64,000 nt of DNA from contig CAVYRN010000005.1 in NCBI GenBank assembly GCA_963771015.1, positions 372,001 through 436,000 of the forward strand, in the 5' to 3' direction. Origin of the DNA: CAVSJJ01 sp963771015 (GTDB taxonomy: Bacteria > Actinomycetota > Actinomycetes > Actinomycetales > Dermatophilaceae). Positions 55,082 to 63,750 of the stretch are shown here, one piece after another. Below the pieces are notes generated by a model, which worked only from the letters and a program-made list of their open reading frames with translations, was not told where the DNA came from and did no database searches. The translations under genes were made by a program, and so were the position numbers. The first letter of the stretch is position 1. The number at the start of each line of letters is the position of its first letter.

Positions 55082-56085
55082 CTACCCCCCCTACCCCGGC
55101 CGCACTGGCCCAGGCGGACCAGATCGCGTGGTTCGCCGAGACCTTCGAGCGCCTCGTCGACAACATCAGCGCTGCGGTTCTCGGCAAGCGCCACGTCGTC
55201 GGCCTCGCCGTCACCGCGCTTGCCTCGGGTGGCCACCTGCTCCTCGAGGACGTCCCCGGCACCGGCAAGACGAGCCTGGCCCGGGCGCTCGCCAACACCG
55301 TGCAGGGCAGCCACAGCCGGGTCCAGTTCACCCCCGACCTGCTCCCGGCCGACGTGACCGGCGTGTCCATCTACGACCCGCTCAAGTCCCAGTTCGACTT
55401 CCACCCCGGACCGGTCTTCGCCAACATCGTCCTCGCCGACGAGATCAACCGCGCGTCGCCCAAGACCCAGTCGGCGCTCCTCGAGGTCATGGAGGAGGCC
55501 CAGGTCACCGTCGACGGCGTGACCCACCAGGTGCCCTCGCCGTTCATGGTCATCGCGACGCAGAACCCCATCGAGCAGGCCGGCACCTATCGGCTTCCCG
55601 AGGCCCAGCTCGACCGGTTCCTCATGAAGACGGCCGTCGGCTACCCCGACGCCGCCTCGACCGTCGCCATTCTCGGCGGCACCGCCGAGCGGGACCGGGC
55701 GCGCACCGTCGGGGCCGTCATCAGCATCGAGGTCGTCGGCCAGCTCCGCGACATCGCCCGGCGGGTGTTCGTCAGTGACGAGCTGCTCGGCTACCTGCAC
55801 AACCTCGCCGAGGCGACGCGCGGCCACCGGCATGTCCGGCTCGGCATCTCGGTCCGCGGCCTGCTCGCCTACACCCACGTCGCCAAGGCGTGGGCCGCCG
55901 CGGAGGGCCGCAACTACGTCATCCCCGACGACCTCAAGACCCTTGCCCTGCCGATCATGGAGCACCGGTTGCTCCTGGACGCCGACGCCCTCTTCGAGGG
56001 TGTGACGAACGCCGAGGTCATCGACGACGTCTTCGCGTCGGTCTCGGTCCCGACCGGCCGAGGCATGAGCGGCGGCGACGGGTGA
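55078..56085 (+). CDS. MoxR-family AAA+ ATPase
   Basis: The 335-residue protein has Walker A VPGTGKTSLA (~58-67), Walker B NIVLADEINRA, sensor 1 IATQNPIEQAGTYRLPEAQL and the arginine finger region DRF. This is the MoxR profile. MoxR ATPases act as chaperones for neighbouring DUF58 or VWA proteins and extracellular enzymes. It overlaps the 30-residue ORF (ATGA) and the DUF58 gene (GTGA), so the set is made stoichiometrically. Confidence 0.94.
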   Translation: MTTPPTPAALAQADQIAWFAETFERLVDNISAAVLGKRHVVGLAVTALASGGHLLLEDVPGTGKTSLARALANTVQGSHSRVQFTPDLLPADVTGVSIYDPLKSQFDFHPGPVFANIVLADEINRASPKTQSALLEVMEEAQVTVDGVTHQVPSPFMVIATQNPIEQAGTYRLPEAQLDRFLMKTAVGYPDAASTVAILGGTAERDRARTVGAVISIEVVGQLRDIARRVFVSDELLGYLHNLAEATRGHRHVRLGISVRGLLAYTHVAKAWAAAEGRNYVIPDDLKTLALPIMEHRLLLDADALFEGVTNAEVIDDVFASVSVPTGRGMSGGDG

Positions 56086-57272
56086 GGACCCTCCTCGCCA
56101 CGGTCCGGCCCTATCTCGCGGTCGTCACGAGACTGGGCTGGGGGTTCGCCGTGACCGCGGTGGCCCTCTGGGTCGTCGGCAGCATCCTCGGCTGGGCCGA
56201 GCTGCGGATCGCGGCGGTCGGGATGTCCGTCCTCGACGTCCTTGCGGTGTTCCTCACCATCGGCGGCACGAAGCTGCGGCTACGGATCTGGCTCCTGCCG
56301 CCTCGCGTCCTCGCCGGAGGCACCTCACGGGCCACCCTCACGGCCGTCAACCGCGGCCGGCAGAGCCCGCCGGCGATGGTCGAGGTCCCCGTCGGGCAGA
56401 CGGTCGCGACGTTCGCCGTCCCGTCGCTGCGCCCGGCCGAACAGCACCGCTCGTTCCTGGACGTCCCCACCTCCCGGCGCGGGGTCATCACCGTGGGCCC
56501 GGTGACGACGGTGCGCGGAGACCCCTTCGGCCTGGCCCGCCGCGAGGTCAGCCGGGCCGAGGCCGTCGAGCTCTTCGTCCACCCTGAGGTCGTGCCCCTC
56601 CCCTCGCTCGACGCCGGCCTCGTCCGCGACCTCGAAGGCCGGGCGACGAGCGACCCGTCCTCGAGCGATCTCGACTTCCACACGCTGCGCTCCTACCACC
56701 CGGGCGACGAACGCAGGCACATCCACTGGCGTTCCTCGGCCCGCGCGACCGCCGCGTCGGGCTCGACGACCCTTCTCGTCAAGAGCTACACCGACACCCG
56801 CCGCTCCCACCTCGGCGTCGTCTTCGACGCCCGGGCCGCGAGCTACGTCGACGACGACGCGTTCGAGGCCGGGATCGTCGCCGCCGCCTCCGTCACGGTC
56901 CGCGCCCTGCGCGACGAGATGGACGTGACCGTCGTCGCGGGCGACCACGCCGTGGACCGCACCGGCATACCCCGCACCCTCGACGCGTTCGCCCGCGTCG
57001 AGCCGACGGGGACGGATCTGCCCGCCCTGGCCGCCCGCCTGATGACCCTTGCCCCCTCGACGAGCATCGTCCTGCTCGTCACCGGCTCGGAGAACGCCTT
57101 CACCGACCTGCGCCGATCAACGGCCCAGTTCGGCCCCCAGGTCAGAGTGCTCGCCCTGCGGGTCCGCCCCGGCCAGCCCGGCTCGGTGGCCTCGGCCTAT
57201 GGCCTCACCGTGCTGTCGATGGGTGAGCTCGCCGACCTGGCCCGACTCATCGGGGCGGGAGGGCTGGCATGA
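56082..57272 (+). CDS. DUF58 membrane protein
   Basis: The 396-residue protein has two N-terminal membrane helices, then a beta region and the DUF58 core (DFHTLRSYHPGDERRHIHWR) with a VWA-like fold in the C-terminal half (HLGVVFDARAASYVDDDAFE). The usual partner is MoxR, which probably remodels it. GTG overlaps the moxR stop, and its own stop overlaps the next ATG. Confidence 0.92.
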   Translation: MRTLLATVRPYLAVVTRLGWGFAVTAVALWVVGSILGWAELRIAAVGMSVLDVLAVFLTIGGTKLRLRIWLLPPRVLAGGTSRATLTAVNRGRQSPPAMVEVPVGQTVATFAVPSLRPAEQHRSFLDVPTSRRGVITVGPVTTVRGDPFGLARREVSRAEAVELFVHPEVVPLPSLDAGLVRDLEGRATSDPSSSDLDFHTLRSYHPGDERRHIHWRSSARATAASGSTTLLVKSYTDTRRSHLGVVFDARAASYVDDDAFEAGIVAAASVTVRALRDEMDVTVVAGDHAVDRTGIPRTLDAFARVEPTGTDLPALAARLMTLAPSTSIVLLVTGSENAFTDLRRSTAQFGPQVRVLALRVRPGQPGSVASAYGLTVLSMGELADLARLIGAGGLA

Positions 57273-59707
57273 CCCCGGGCCCCGAGGCGACCTCGCCGCG
57301 CACCCTGCGGCTGCCGCAGCGACGCCCCAGCCAGCACGGCGCCCGGCCCGGGATCAGCCTCATGGCCGTCATCGACGGCGTGGCCGTCATCGCGCTCGTC
57401 GTCACGGCGATGACCGTGCTGACCGGGACCTTCGACGGGCCGCGCTTCCTGGTCGCGGTGGGCGTCGGCGCCCTGGCCGGAGTGGCCTGCGGTGCGCTCA
57501 TCCACTGGCTCCGGGCCCCGCTGGTGGGCCTGGCCGTTCCCGTGACGCTCGCGGCCTTCCTCGTGGGTCCGCCGACCGTCCTGCGCACGACCGACGCCGC
57601 CGGGCTGCCCGGCCCGACCGGCCTCGCCGAGATGTGGCACGTCCTCGTCGGTGGCTGGATGGACCTCCTGACGACGCTGCCGCCGGTATCGAGCACCGGT
57701 CGGCTCACGGCCGTCCCGTTCCTCCTCTCCCTGGTGAGCGCCGCCGTCGGCTTCCTCGTGGCCCGGCGGTGGCGGCACCCCCACCTCCCGCTCATCGGCC
57801 CCGCCCTCGGACTGCTGGCCGCCATCGTCTTCGGGCTGGCCGCGCCGGGAGGCATCATGGTGCGAGCCATCGTGTTCGGGCTGCTCGCCGTCGCCTGGGG
57901 CGCCGACCGGCGTCGACGTCTCGTCGTCGCGACCGGCGGCGGGCGGTTGCGCCGGATGGCCACGGGGGCGGCGCTCCTCGCGGCCGCGACGGCCGTCGGG
58001 GTGTTCGTCGCGCCGGCCCTCATCGGACCCGCCTCGAGCCGGACCGTCCTGCGCGAGTCCGTCGTCCCGCCGCTCGACCTGTCCGACCAGCCGAGCCCGC
58101 TCGCCGACTTCCGCCGCTTCCGGCCGGTGTCGAACGCCCTCGCCGACCGGGTCCTCTTCACCGTGTCGGGGCTGCCCACCGACACGATGGTGCGGCTCGC
58201 CACCGTCGACGCGTACGCGGGCACCGTCTGGGCCGCGGGGCAAGAGGGCGTGACCGAACAGGCCGGCGTGGGCGCGGACCCGATCCTGCAGAGCGTGGCC
58301 TCGCAGGGCCGGTTCCTTCGGGTGGGCTCGCGGATCCCCGCCCCCGAGACGGGCACACCGGTCGCCGGGACCGTGACGATCGGGGCGGCCTACGCCGAGA
58401 CACCGGACCTGCGGATCTGGGTCCCTTCGGTCGGTGAGCCGACCCGGCTCGAGTTCACCGGCGACGATGCGGCGACCCTGAGCGAGGACCTGCGCTTCAA
58501 CCCGGTCACCGGCTCGGCCCTGGTCCTCGACGGGCTCGCGCCAGGCGACACCTTCCGGATCGACGCGGTCGTGCCCGATACCGAGCCGCCCACCTCGGTC
58601 GGTGTGGTCGGGACGCCGACGGCGCCGACGGCATACTCGAGCGTCGTCGCACGCTTCGTCACCAGCACGCCCGGCGCCAGCGGGGGCGCCCTCGCGGCCG
58701 TCCGGGCCGTCGCCGACCGGCTCCGGACGACCGGCGCCTACACCGACGGCGCGGGCGCGGAGTCGACCTTCACCCCCGGGCACAGCCTGGGCCGGATCAG
58801 CCGGTTCCTCGACGATGTCGAGCCCGCCGGGAACGACGAGCAGTACGCCGCCACGCTGGCCCTGGTGGCCGACTACGTCGGGCTGCCCGCCCGGGTCGTC
58901 CTCGGCGCGGTCCCCGACGCCGCCGGCGCCGTCCACGGGCGCGACGTCCGCGCCTACGTCGAGGTCCAGGTCGACCGCGACCGGTGGTGGACGATCCCAC
59001 CGGAGGAGTTCGTCCCGTCCCGCGACAAGCACCCGGAGCCGCGCCCGCGTACCGAGGAGAACCGCGCCGAGGGCGCCGTCGTCCCACCGCCGAACGAGCA
59101 GCGCCCGCCGAGCAGCCTCGAGGGGTTCGCCCTCGATACGACGAGCTCCTCGCGGGCCCGCTCCCTCGTCGCGGACCAGGGCTGGAGCCTGCCGCCGTGG
59201 GCGGTGCTCGCGCTCAAGATCGCCGGCTTCCCGCTCGGCGCGCTCCTCACCTGGACCCTCGCCCTCGTCGCCGTCAAGGCCTTCCGCCGAACCCGCCGAG
59301 CCCGCCGAGGTGGCCCCAGCTCGCGGGTCGCGGCCGCGTGGGACGAGGTCGTCGACGTGCTTCGCGACGCGGGTATGCCGGTCGCCGTGCGGCACACCCG
59401 TCCCGAGCTCGGGGCCTCGGCCGCTCAACCGAGCGTGGCCGAGGTGGCCGCGCTGGCCGACCGGCTGACCTTCGGCCCGACACCGGTGACCGACGACGAC
59501 GCCGCCCGGGCCTGGGCCGAGGTCGGCCGGGTCCGCGGCCAGGTGGTGGCCGACCGGGGCTGGCGCGACCGGTGGCGGGCGGCCGTCAGCCTGCGGTCGC
59601 TGCTCCCCGACCGGGTCACGACGACGACGCCGGTCGCTCCCTCCGACGTGCACCGGCGCAAGGTCAGCCCGGCGTCGGCCGAGCCCCTCGTCGACGTCGC
59701 CGGCTGA
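57269..59707 (+). CDS. TgpA-like transglutaminase-fold membrane protein without catalytic triad
   Basis: The 812-residue protein has about six N-terminal helices, a long outer domain, one late helix (LALKIAGFPLGALLTWTLAL) and a cytoplasmic tail, the TgpA layout. The transglutaminase core is recognisable from LVADYVGLPARVVLGAVPDA to WWTIPPEEF. In place of the catalytic Cys (usually GDCEQ) it has GNDEQ; the His of HAWVEV is Arg in RAYVEV; the Asp of DPT is Pro in PPEEF. It is therefore probably not an enzyme. The ATG overlaps the DUF58 stop. Confidence 0.85.
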   Translation: MTPGPEATSPRTLRLPQRRPSQHGARPGISLMAVIDGVAVIALVVTAMTVLTGTFDGPRFLVAVGVGALAGVACGALIHWLRAPLVGLAVPVTLAAFLVGPPTVLRTTDAAGLPGPTGLAEMWHVLVGGWMDLLTTLPPVSSTGRLTAVPFLLSLVSAAVGFLVARRWRHPHLPLIGPALGLLAAIVFGLAAPGGIMVRAIVFGLLAVAWGADRRRRLVVATGGGRLRRMATGAALLAAATAVGVFVAPALIGPASSRTVLRESVVPPLDLSDQPSPLADFRRFRPVSNALADRVLFTVSGLPTDTMVRLATVDAYAGTVWAAGQEGVTEQAGVGADPILQSVASQGRFLRVGSRIPAPETGTPVAGTVTIGAAYAETPDLRIWVPSVGEPTRLEFTGDDAATLSEDLRFNPVTGSALVLDGLAPGDTFRIDAVVPDTEPPTSVGVVGTPTAPTAYSSVVARFVTSTPGASGGALAAVRAVADRLRTTGAYTDGAGAESTFTPGHSLGRISRFLDDVEPAGNDEQYAATLALVADYVGLPARVVLGAVPDAAGAVHGRDVRAYVEVQVDRDRWWTIPPEEFVPSRDKHPEPRPRTEENRAEGAVVPPPNEQRPPSSLEGFALDTTSSSRARSLVADQGWSLPPWAVLALKIAGFPLGALLTWTLALVAVKAFRRTRRARRGGPSSRVAAAWDEVVDVLRDAGMPVAVRHTRPELGASAAQPSVAEVAALADRLTFGPTPVTDDDAARAWAEVGRVRGQVVADRGWRDRWRAAVSLRSLLPDRVTTTTPVAPSDVHRRKVSPASAEPLVDVAG

Positions 59708-59794
59708 CCCAGGGCGGCCGCACCCGCACCCGGTGCCGTGCTCCGTTGCCCCCTCGTGCCCGGGGCCCGGGTCCGCGGCCGTTGGGCCCATGCA

Positions 59795-59800
59795 TACCCT
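59795..59800 (+). promoter_or_regulatory. -10 box (TACCCT), leaderless uracil-DNA glycosylase gene
   Basis: TACCCT ends six bases before the GTG at 59807. Confidence 0.5.
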
Positions 59801-59806
59801 GGTCGG

Positions 59807-60484
59807 GTGACCGCCCGGCCGCTCAGCGAGCTCGTCCACCCGTCGTGGGCCGCCGCCCTCGACCCCGTCGCGGGGATCGTCGCGGACCTCGGCGAGTTCC
59901 TGCGCGGCGAGGTCGCCGGCGGCCGCGGCTACCTCCCCGGCGGGGCGCAGGTCCTGCGCGCCTTCGAGCGCCCCCTCGACGAGGTGCGGGTGCTCATCGT
60001 CGGCCAGGACCCCTACCCGACCCCGGGCCATGCCGTGGGGCTGTGCTTCTGCGTCGCCCCCGACGTCTCCCCCATCCCGAGGTCGCTCGTCAACATCTTC
60101 CGCGAGCTGCAGACCGACCTCGGGGTGCCACCACCGAGCACCGGTGACCTCACGCCGTGGGCCGAGCGCGGCGTGCTCCTGCTCAACCGGGTCCTCACGG
60201 TCCAGCCCGGCAAGCCCGCGTCCCATCGGGGCCGCGGTTGGGAACAGGTCACCGCCCGGGCCATCACCGCCCTCGTCGAGCGGGGCGGACCCCTCGTCGC
60301 CGTCCTGTGGGGCCGCGATGCCCGCAACCTCGCGCCGCATCTCGGTGACATACCCACCATCGAGTCCGCCCACCCCTCGCCGCTGTCGGCGAGCTCGGGC
60401 TTCTTCGGGTCCCGGCCGTTCAGCCGGGCCAACGCCCTGCTCGACCACCTGGGCGCCGACCCCATCGACTGGAGGCTTCCGTGA
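59807..60484 (+). CDS. ung: Uracil-DNA glycosylase, family 1
   Basis: This 225-residue enzyme has the water-activating GQDPYPTPGHAVGLCFCV (Asp ~68) and the HPSPLSASSGFFG loop (His ~189) of family 1 glycosylases. It removes uracil from DNA to start base-excision repair, a need raised by cytosine deamination in GC-rich genomes. The GTG start is leaderless. Its stop overlaps the next GTG (GTGA). Confidence 0.96.
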   Translation: MTARPLSELVHPSWAAALDPVAGIVADLGEFLRGEVAGGRGYLPGGAQVLRAFERPLDEVRVLIVGQDPYPTPGHAVGLCFCVAPDVSPIPRSLVNIFRELQTDLGVPPPSTGDLTPWAERGVLLLNRVLTVQPGKPASHRGRGWEQVTARAITALVERGGPLVAVLWGRDARNLAPHLGDIPTIESAHPSPLSASSGFFGSRPFSRANALLDHLGADPIDWRLP

Positions 60485-61383
60485 CCGACCCGCTGACGAC
60501 CGACCCGCAGCTGGCCGACCCAGCGGCGGACGAGGACGGCTGTGCTGCCCCGGCCGCGGCGAGCACCGGAGCCGTCCCGCGCCGACCTCGGGTCTGGACC
60601 CGGTACGTCGCCCTCGGCGACTCCCTCACCGAGGGCCTCGTCGACGCCGACCCGGCTCGCGAGGACGGGTACGTCGGTTGGGCCGACCGGCTGGCGGCGC
60701 ATCTCGACGCGGTTGCTGCGCAGGCCGGTCACCGGGTGGCCTACGCCAACCTCGCCGTCCGCGGGCGGCTGCTCGACGACATCGTCGGACCGCAGCTCGA
60801 GGCGGCCCTCGCCATGGAACCCGATCTCGTGTCCATCGTCGGTGGCGGCAACGACATCATGCGCCCGAGCGTCGACCTCACCGAGCTCGCCGAGCGGCTC
60901 GAGACCGCCGTCGTCCGGGTCCGCGCGACGGGCGCCGACGTCCTGCTCGCGACGCCGACCGACCCCCGCGAGGCCGGGCTCTTCCGGGCCCTGCGGCCAC
61001 GCCACGCCGTCCACGCGGCCAACATCTTGACCATCGCCCAGCGGCACGGGGCCCACGTCCTCAACCTCTGGGGGTCGGACTGGCTGCGCGACTGGCGGAT
61101 GTGGGGCGCCGACCGGATCCATCCGACGAGCGAGGCACACCGGCGGCTCGGCCTGGCCGCCCTGCTCGCGCTCGGCCACGAGCTGCCGGAGGACGCCGGA
61201 CCGGAGTGGGCGGAACCGCTCCCGCCGGCTCCCGCCGTCACCCGTCGCGACGAGCTGCGCGAGCACGGCCGGTGGGTCCGCGAGCATGCCGGGCCGTGGG
61301 TGCAGCGGCGGCTGGCCGGCAGCTCCTCCGGCGACACGCTCGCCGCCAAGCGCCCCACGCTCACCCCGCTGCGCCCGTCCTGA
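60481..61383 (+). CDS. SGNH/GDSL-family hydrolase
   Basis: The 300-residue protein carries GDSLTEG (catalytic Ser ~48), the oxyanion Gly in LAVRG, GGGNDIM with the Asn, and DRIHPTSEAH with the catalytic Asp-His. No signal peptide is seen; a 38-residue Ala/Asp-rich tail precedes the domain, so it is probably cytoplasmic. It is a likely lipase, esterase or deacetylase. The GTG overlaps the ung stop. Confidence 0.88.
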   Translation: MTDPLTTDPQLADPAADEDGCAAPAAASTGAVPRRPRVWTRYVALGDSLTEGLVDADPAREDGYVGWADRLAAHLDAVAAQAGHRVAYANLAVRGRLLDDIVGPQLEAALAMEPDLVSIVGGGNDIMRPSVDLTELAERLETAVVRVRATGADVLLATPTDPREAGLFRALRPRHAVHAANILTIAQRHGAHVLNLWGSDWLRDWRMWGADRIHPTSEAHRRLGLAALLALGHELPEDAGPEWAEPLPPAPAVTRRDELREHGRWVREHAGPWVQRRLAGSSSGDTLAAKRPTLTPLRPS

Positions 61384-61483
61384 GCCACCCCTCCAGGGTC
61401 ACCCCGTCCACGGCCACCGGTCCGCGCCGCCCCATTCTCGATGCGGCGATGCTAGGACGTCCTACCTTCTCGGCGAGCCGCAC

Positions 61484-61489
61484 TACAGT
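61484..61489 (+). promoter_or_regulatory. -10 box (TACAGT), leaderless acyl-CoA dehydrogenase gene
   Basis: TACAGT ends seven bases before the ATG at 61497. Confidence 0.5.
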
Positions 61490-61496
61490 CGGGGAC

Positions 61497-62681
61497 ATGC
61501 CGGTATCCCGCCTTCTGCCCACCGACGAGGCCGAGGATCTCCTCGAGCTCACCCGAGACATCTGTGACAAGACGCTGCGGCCCCAGGTCGACGCGGCCGA
61601 ACGCGAGGCCGAGCACGGCGAGGCGTTCCCCCGCGAGATCTTCGCCCTCCTCGGCCGCAGCGGCCTGCTCTCCCTCCCGCACCCCGAGGAGTACGGCGGC
61701 GGCGGCCAGCCCTACGAGGTCTACCTCCAGGTCGTCGAGGAGATCGCGACGGCCTGGATGAGCGTCGCCGTCGGGGTGTCCGTCCACTCGCTCACGGCCT
61801 ACCCCGTCACCACCTTCGGCAGCGACGCCCAGCGCGATGCGCTGCTGCCCGACATGCTCTCCGGCGAGACGCTCGGCGCCTACTGCCTCTCCGAGCCCGA
61901 GGCCGGCTCGGACGTCGCGGCGATGACGACCCGCGCCGAGCCCGACGATGCGGCCGGCACGAGCGCGGACGGCGAGCCCGCGGCATACCGGATCACCGGC
62001 CGGAAGGCATGGATCAGCCACGCCGGCCACGCCGACTACTACACGACCTTCGCGCGCACCTCCCCGGAGGGCAGCCACGGCATCAGCTGCTTCGTCATCC
62101 CGTCCGAGGCGGGCGGCCTGTCGTTCGGCACCCCGGAGAAGAAGATGGGGCTCCACTGCGACACGGTCCGCGAGGTCATCCTCGACGGGGTCACGGTCGA
62201 CGGAACGCGCCGCATCGGCGCCGACGGGCAAGGGATGGCGATCGCCCTGTCGGCCCTCGACGCGGGACGGCTCGGCATCGCCGCCGCAGCTACCGGTCTC
62301 GCCCAGTCCGCCCTCGACGTGGCGACCCGCTACGCCGCCGAGCGCCAGGCCTTCGGCGCCCCCATCGCCCGCAACCAGGGTCTGGCGTTCCTCCTCGCCG
62401 ACATGCACGCGGCCGTCTCGAGCGCCCGCTCGGCCTACCTGTATGCCGCCAGGCTCAAGGACGCCGGGCGCCCGTTCTCGACCGAGGCGGCCGTCGCCAA
62501 GCTCGTCGCCACCGACGCGGCGATGCGGGTGACGACCGATGCGATCCAGGTGCTCGGCGGATCGGGCTACGTCGAGGACTTCCCCGTCGAGCGGTACTTC
62601 CGCGAGGCCAAGGTCACCCAGATCTTCGAGGGCACGAACCAGATCCAGCGCCTCGTCATCAGCCGCAACCTGCTCCGCTGA
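61497..62681 (+). CDS. Acyl-CoA dehydrogenase
   Basis: The 394-residue flavoenzyme has AYCLSEPEAGSDVAAM (FAD/substrate loop), RKAWISHAGHADYY, and the late IFEGTNQIQRLVISRNLL with the catalytic Glu ~378. The QVLGGSGYVEDFPVERYFRE segment is standard for the family. It oxidises an acyl-CoA to the enoyl-CoA, passing electrons to ETF. Chain-length preference is not readable. The leaderless ATG is set by TACAGT. Confidence 0.95.
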   Translation: MPVSRLLPTDEAEDLLELTRDICDKTLRPQVDAAEREAEHGEAFPREIFALLGRSGLLSLPHPEEYGGGGQPYEVYLQVVEEIATAWMSVAVGVSVHSLTAYPVTTFGSDAQRDALLPDMLSGETLGAYCLSEPEAGSDVAAMTTRAEPDDAAGTSADGEPAAYRITGRKAWISHAGHADYYTTFARTSPEGSHGISCFVIPSEAGGLSFGTPEKKMGLHCDTVREVILDGVTVDGTRRIGADGQGMAIALSALDAGRLGIAAAATGLAQSALDVATRYAAERQAFGAPIARNQGLAFLLADMHAAVSSARSAYLYAARLKDAGRPFSTEAAVAKLVATDAAMRVTTDAIQVLGGSGYVEDFPVERYFREAKVTQIFEGTNQIQRLVISRNLLR

Positions 62682-62727
62682 CCGCGGAGGTTCCGCCGAA
62701 CCCGCGCGACCGGGGCCTTCCCGCGAG

Positions 62728-62733
62728 TAGCCT
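62728..62733 (+). promoter_or_regulatory. -10 box (TAGCCT), leaderless Septum_form gene
   Basis: TAGCCT ends seven bases before the GTG at 62741. Confidence 0.5.
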
Positions 62734-62740
62734 GGCCGCC

Positions 62741-63583
62741 GTGTCGACGCCGCCGCCCCCGCCCGACCCGTTCGCTCCGCCATCGGTCGCGGCGCCGGAC
62801 CAGCCGCCGGCCCCCGCTCAGCAGACCGGGTATGCCGCTCCGCCCGTGGGCCACCCCCCGACGGCCCCGCCCCTGACATACGCCGCGCCCCCCTTGGCGT
62901 ATGGCGCGAACCCCCTCGGCCGGCCCGGCCCACCACCCTCGGATCGGCTGGCGACGATCGCCGTGGCGATGTCCATCGGGGCTCTGATCCCCCTCGTGGG
63001 CGTGGCCACGATCGTGCTGGCCATCGTGGCCCTGGTCCGGATCGGTGACGGCCGCGCCCGGGGCAAGGGGCGGGCCATCCTCGCCATCGTCATCAGCCTG
63101 GCGTGGCTGGGCGGCATCGCGGCCCTCGTCGCCTTCGCGGCGGTCAACGACTCCGGGAACGACGGCATCCGGGACGCATCGGGGACGGTCACCTCGCCCG
63201 GCGTCGTGTCCACCCAACGACTGCGAGAGGGCGACTGCTTCCTCGACCCGGGGCTCGTCGGGCTCGGCGCGGGGGAGACCAAGCGGAGCAGCTCGGTGCG
63301 AGCCGTGCCGTGCTCGCAGCCGCACGACCTCGAGGTCTTCGCGGTGGTCCGGGTCGAGGCGACGAGCTTCCCGGGCGATGAGAACATCGCGGCGCAGGCG
63401 GACACGGACTGCCGGGCGCGCTTCGATAGCTACGTCGGCATGTCGTTCGACGACTCGACCCTCGACATCTTCTACTACCTGCCGACGGCCGGCACGTGGT
63501 CGCGCATGAACGACCGCACCATCACCTGCTCGGTCGCCGACGGCGGCCGGGCGACGGGGTCGTTGAGGGGCGCCCGACGCTAG
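62741..63583 (+). CDS. DUF4190 + Septum_form domain membrane protein
   Basis: The 280-residue protein has a Pro-rich cytoplasmic start (~1-70), two DUF4190-like helices (AIAVAMSIGALIPLVGVATI and AILAIVISLAWLGGIAALVA), and an outer Septum_form domain. The domain shows LREGDCFLDPG, VPCSQPHDLEVFAVV, CRARFDSYVG and TITCSVADGG with four cysteines that could pair. The family name comes from actinobacterial septum mutants; the direct role is unclear. The GTG is leaderless. Confidence 0.82.
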   Translation: MSTPPPPPDPFAPPSVAAPDQPPAPAQQTGYAAPPVGHPPTAPPLTYAAPPLAYGANPLGRPGPPPSDRLATIAVAMSIGALIPLVGVATIVLAIVALVRIGDGRARGKGRAILAIVISLAWLGGIAALVAFAAVNDSGNDGIRDASGTVTSPGVVSTQRLREGDCFLDPGLVGLGAGETKRSSSVRAVPCSQPHDLEVFAVVRVEATSFPGDENIAAQADTDCRARFDSYVGMSFDDSTLDIFYYLPTAGTWSRMNDRTITCSVADGGRATGSLRGARR

Positions 63584-63640
63584 CCGGTTCGAGCGGCCAC
63601 CACGCCGCCACATCCGGGGCGGCCCCCCACCGCAACGCAT

Positions 63641-63671
63641 TGACCGGGCCATCTCATACATGGCCCGGTCA
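63641..63671. terminator. Bidirectional hairpin, 12-bp perfect stem
   Basis: TGACCGGGCCAT, a 7-base loop and ATGGCCCGGTCA lie between convergent genes. Confidence 0.8.
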
Positions 63672-63750
63672 TCATGACCGTACGGGCGATGACGTCACCC
63701 ACCGGTGACCGACACGCGGCGGCCACGGAAACGGTGGGTGAAACCGAGGG

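Noticed and set aside
51084..55370. 1428-codon open frame antisense to the giant surface-protein gene
   Set aside because: Long stop-free antisense frames are expected at this GC content. The product is low-complexity Arg/Gly/Val without any domain, and the sense strand carries clear Ig and FN3 repeats.
57197..60448. 1083-codon antisense frame over tgpA and ung
   Set aside because: The composition is random-like, and the sense frames encode recognisable TgpA-like and uracil-DNA glycosylase proteins.
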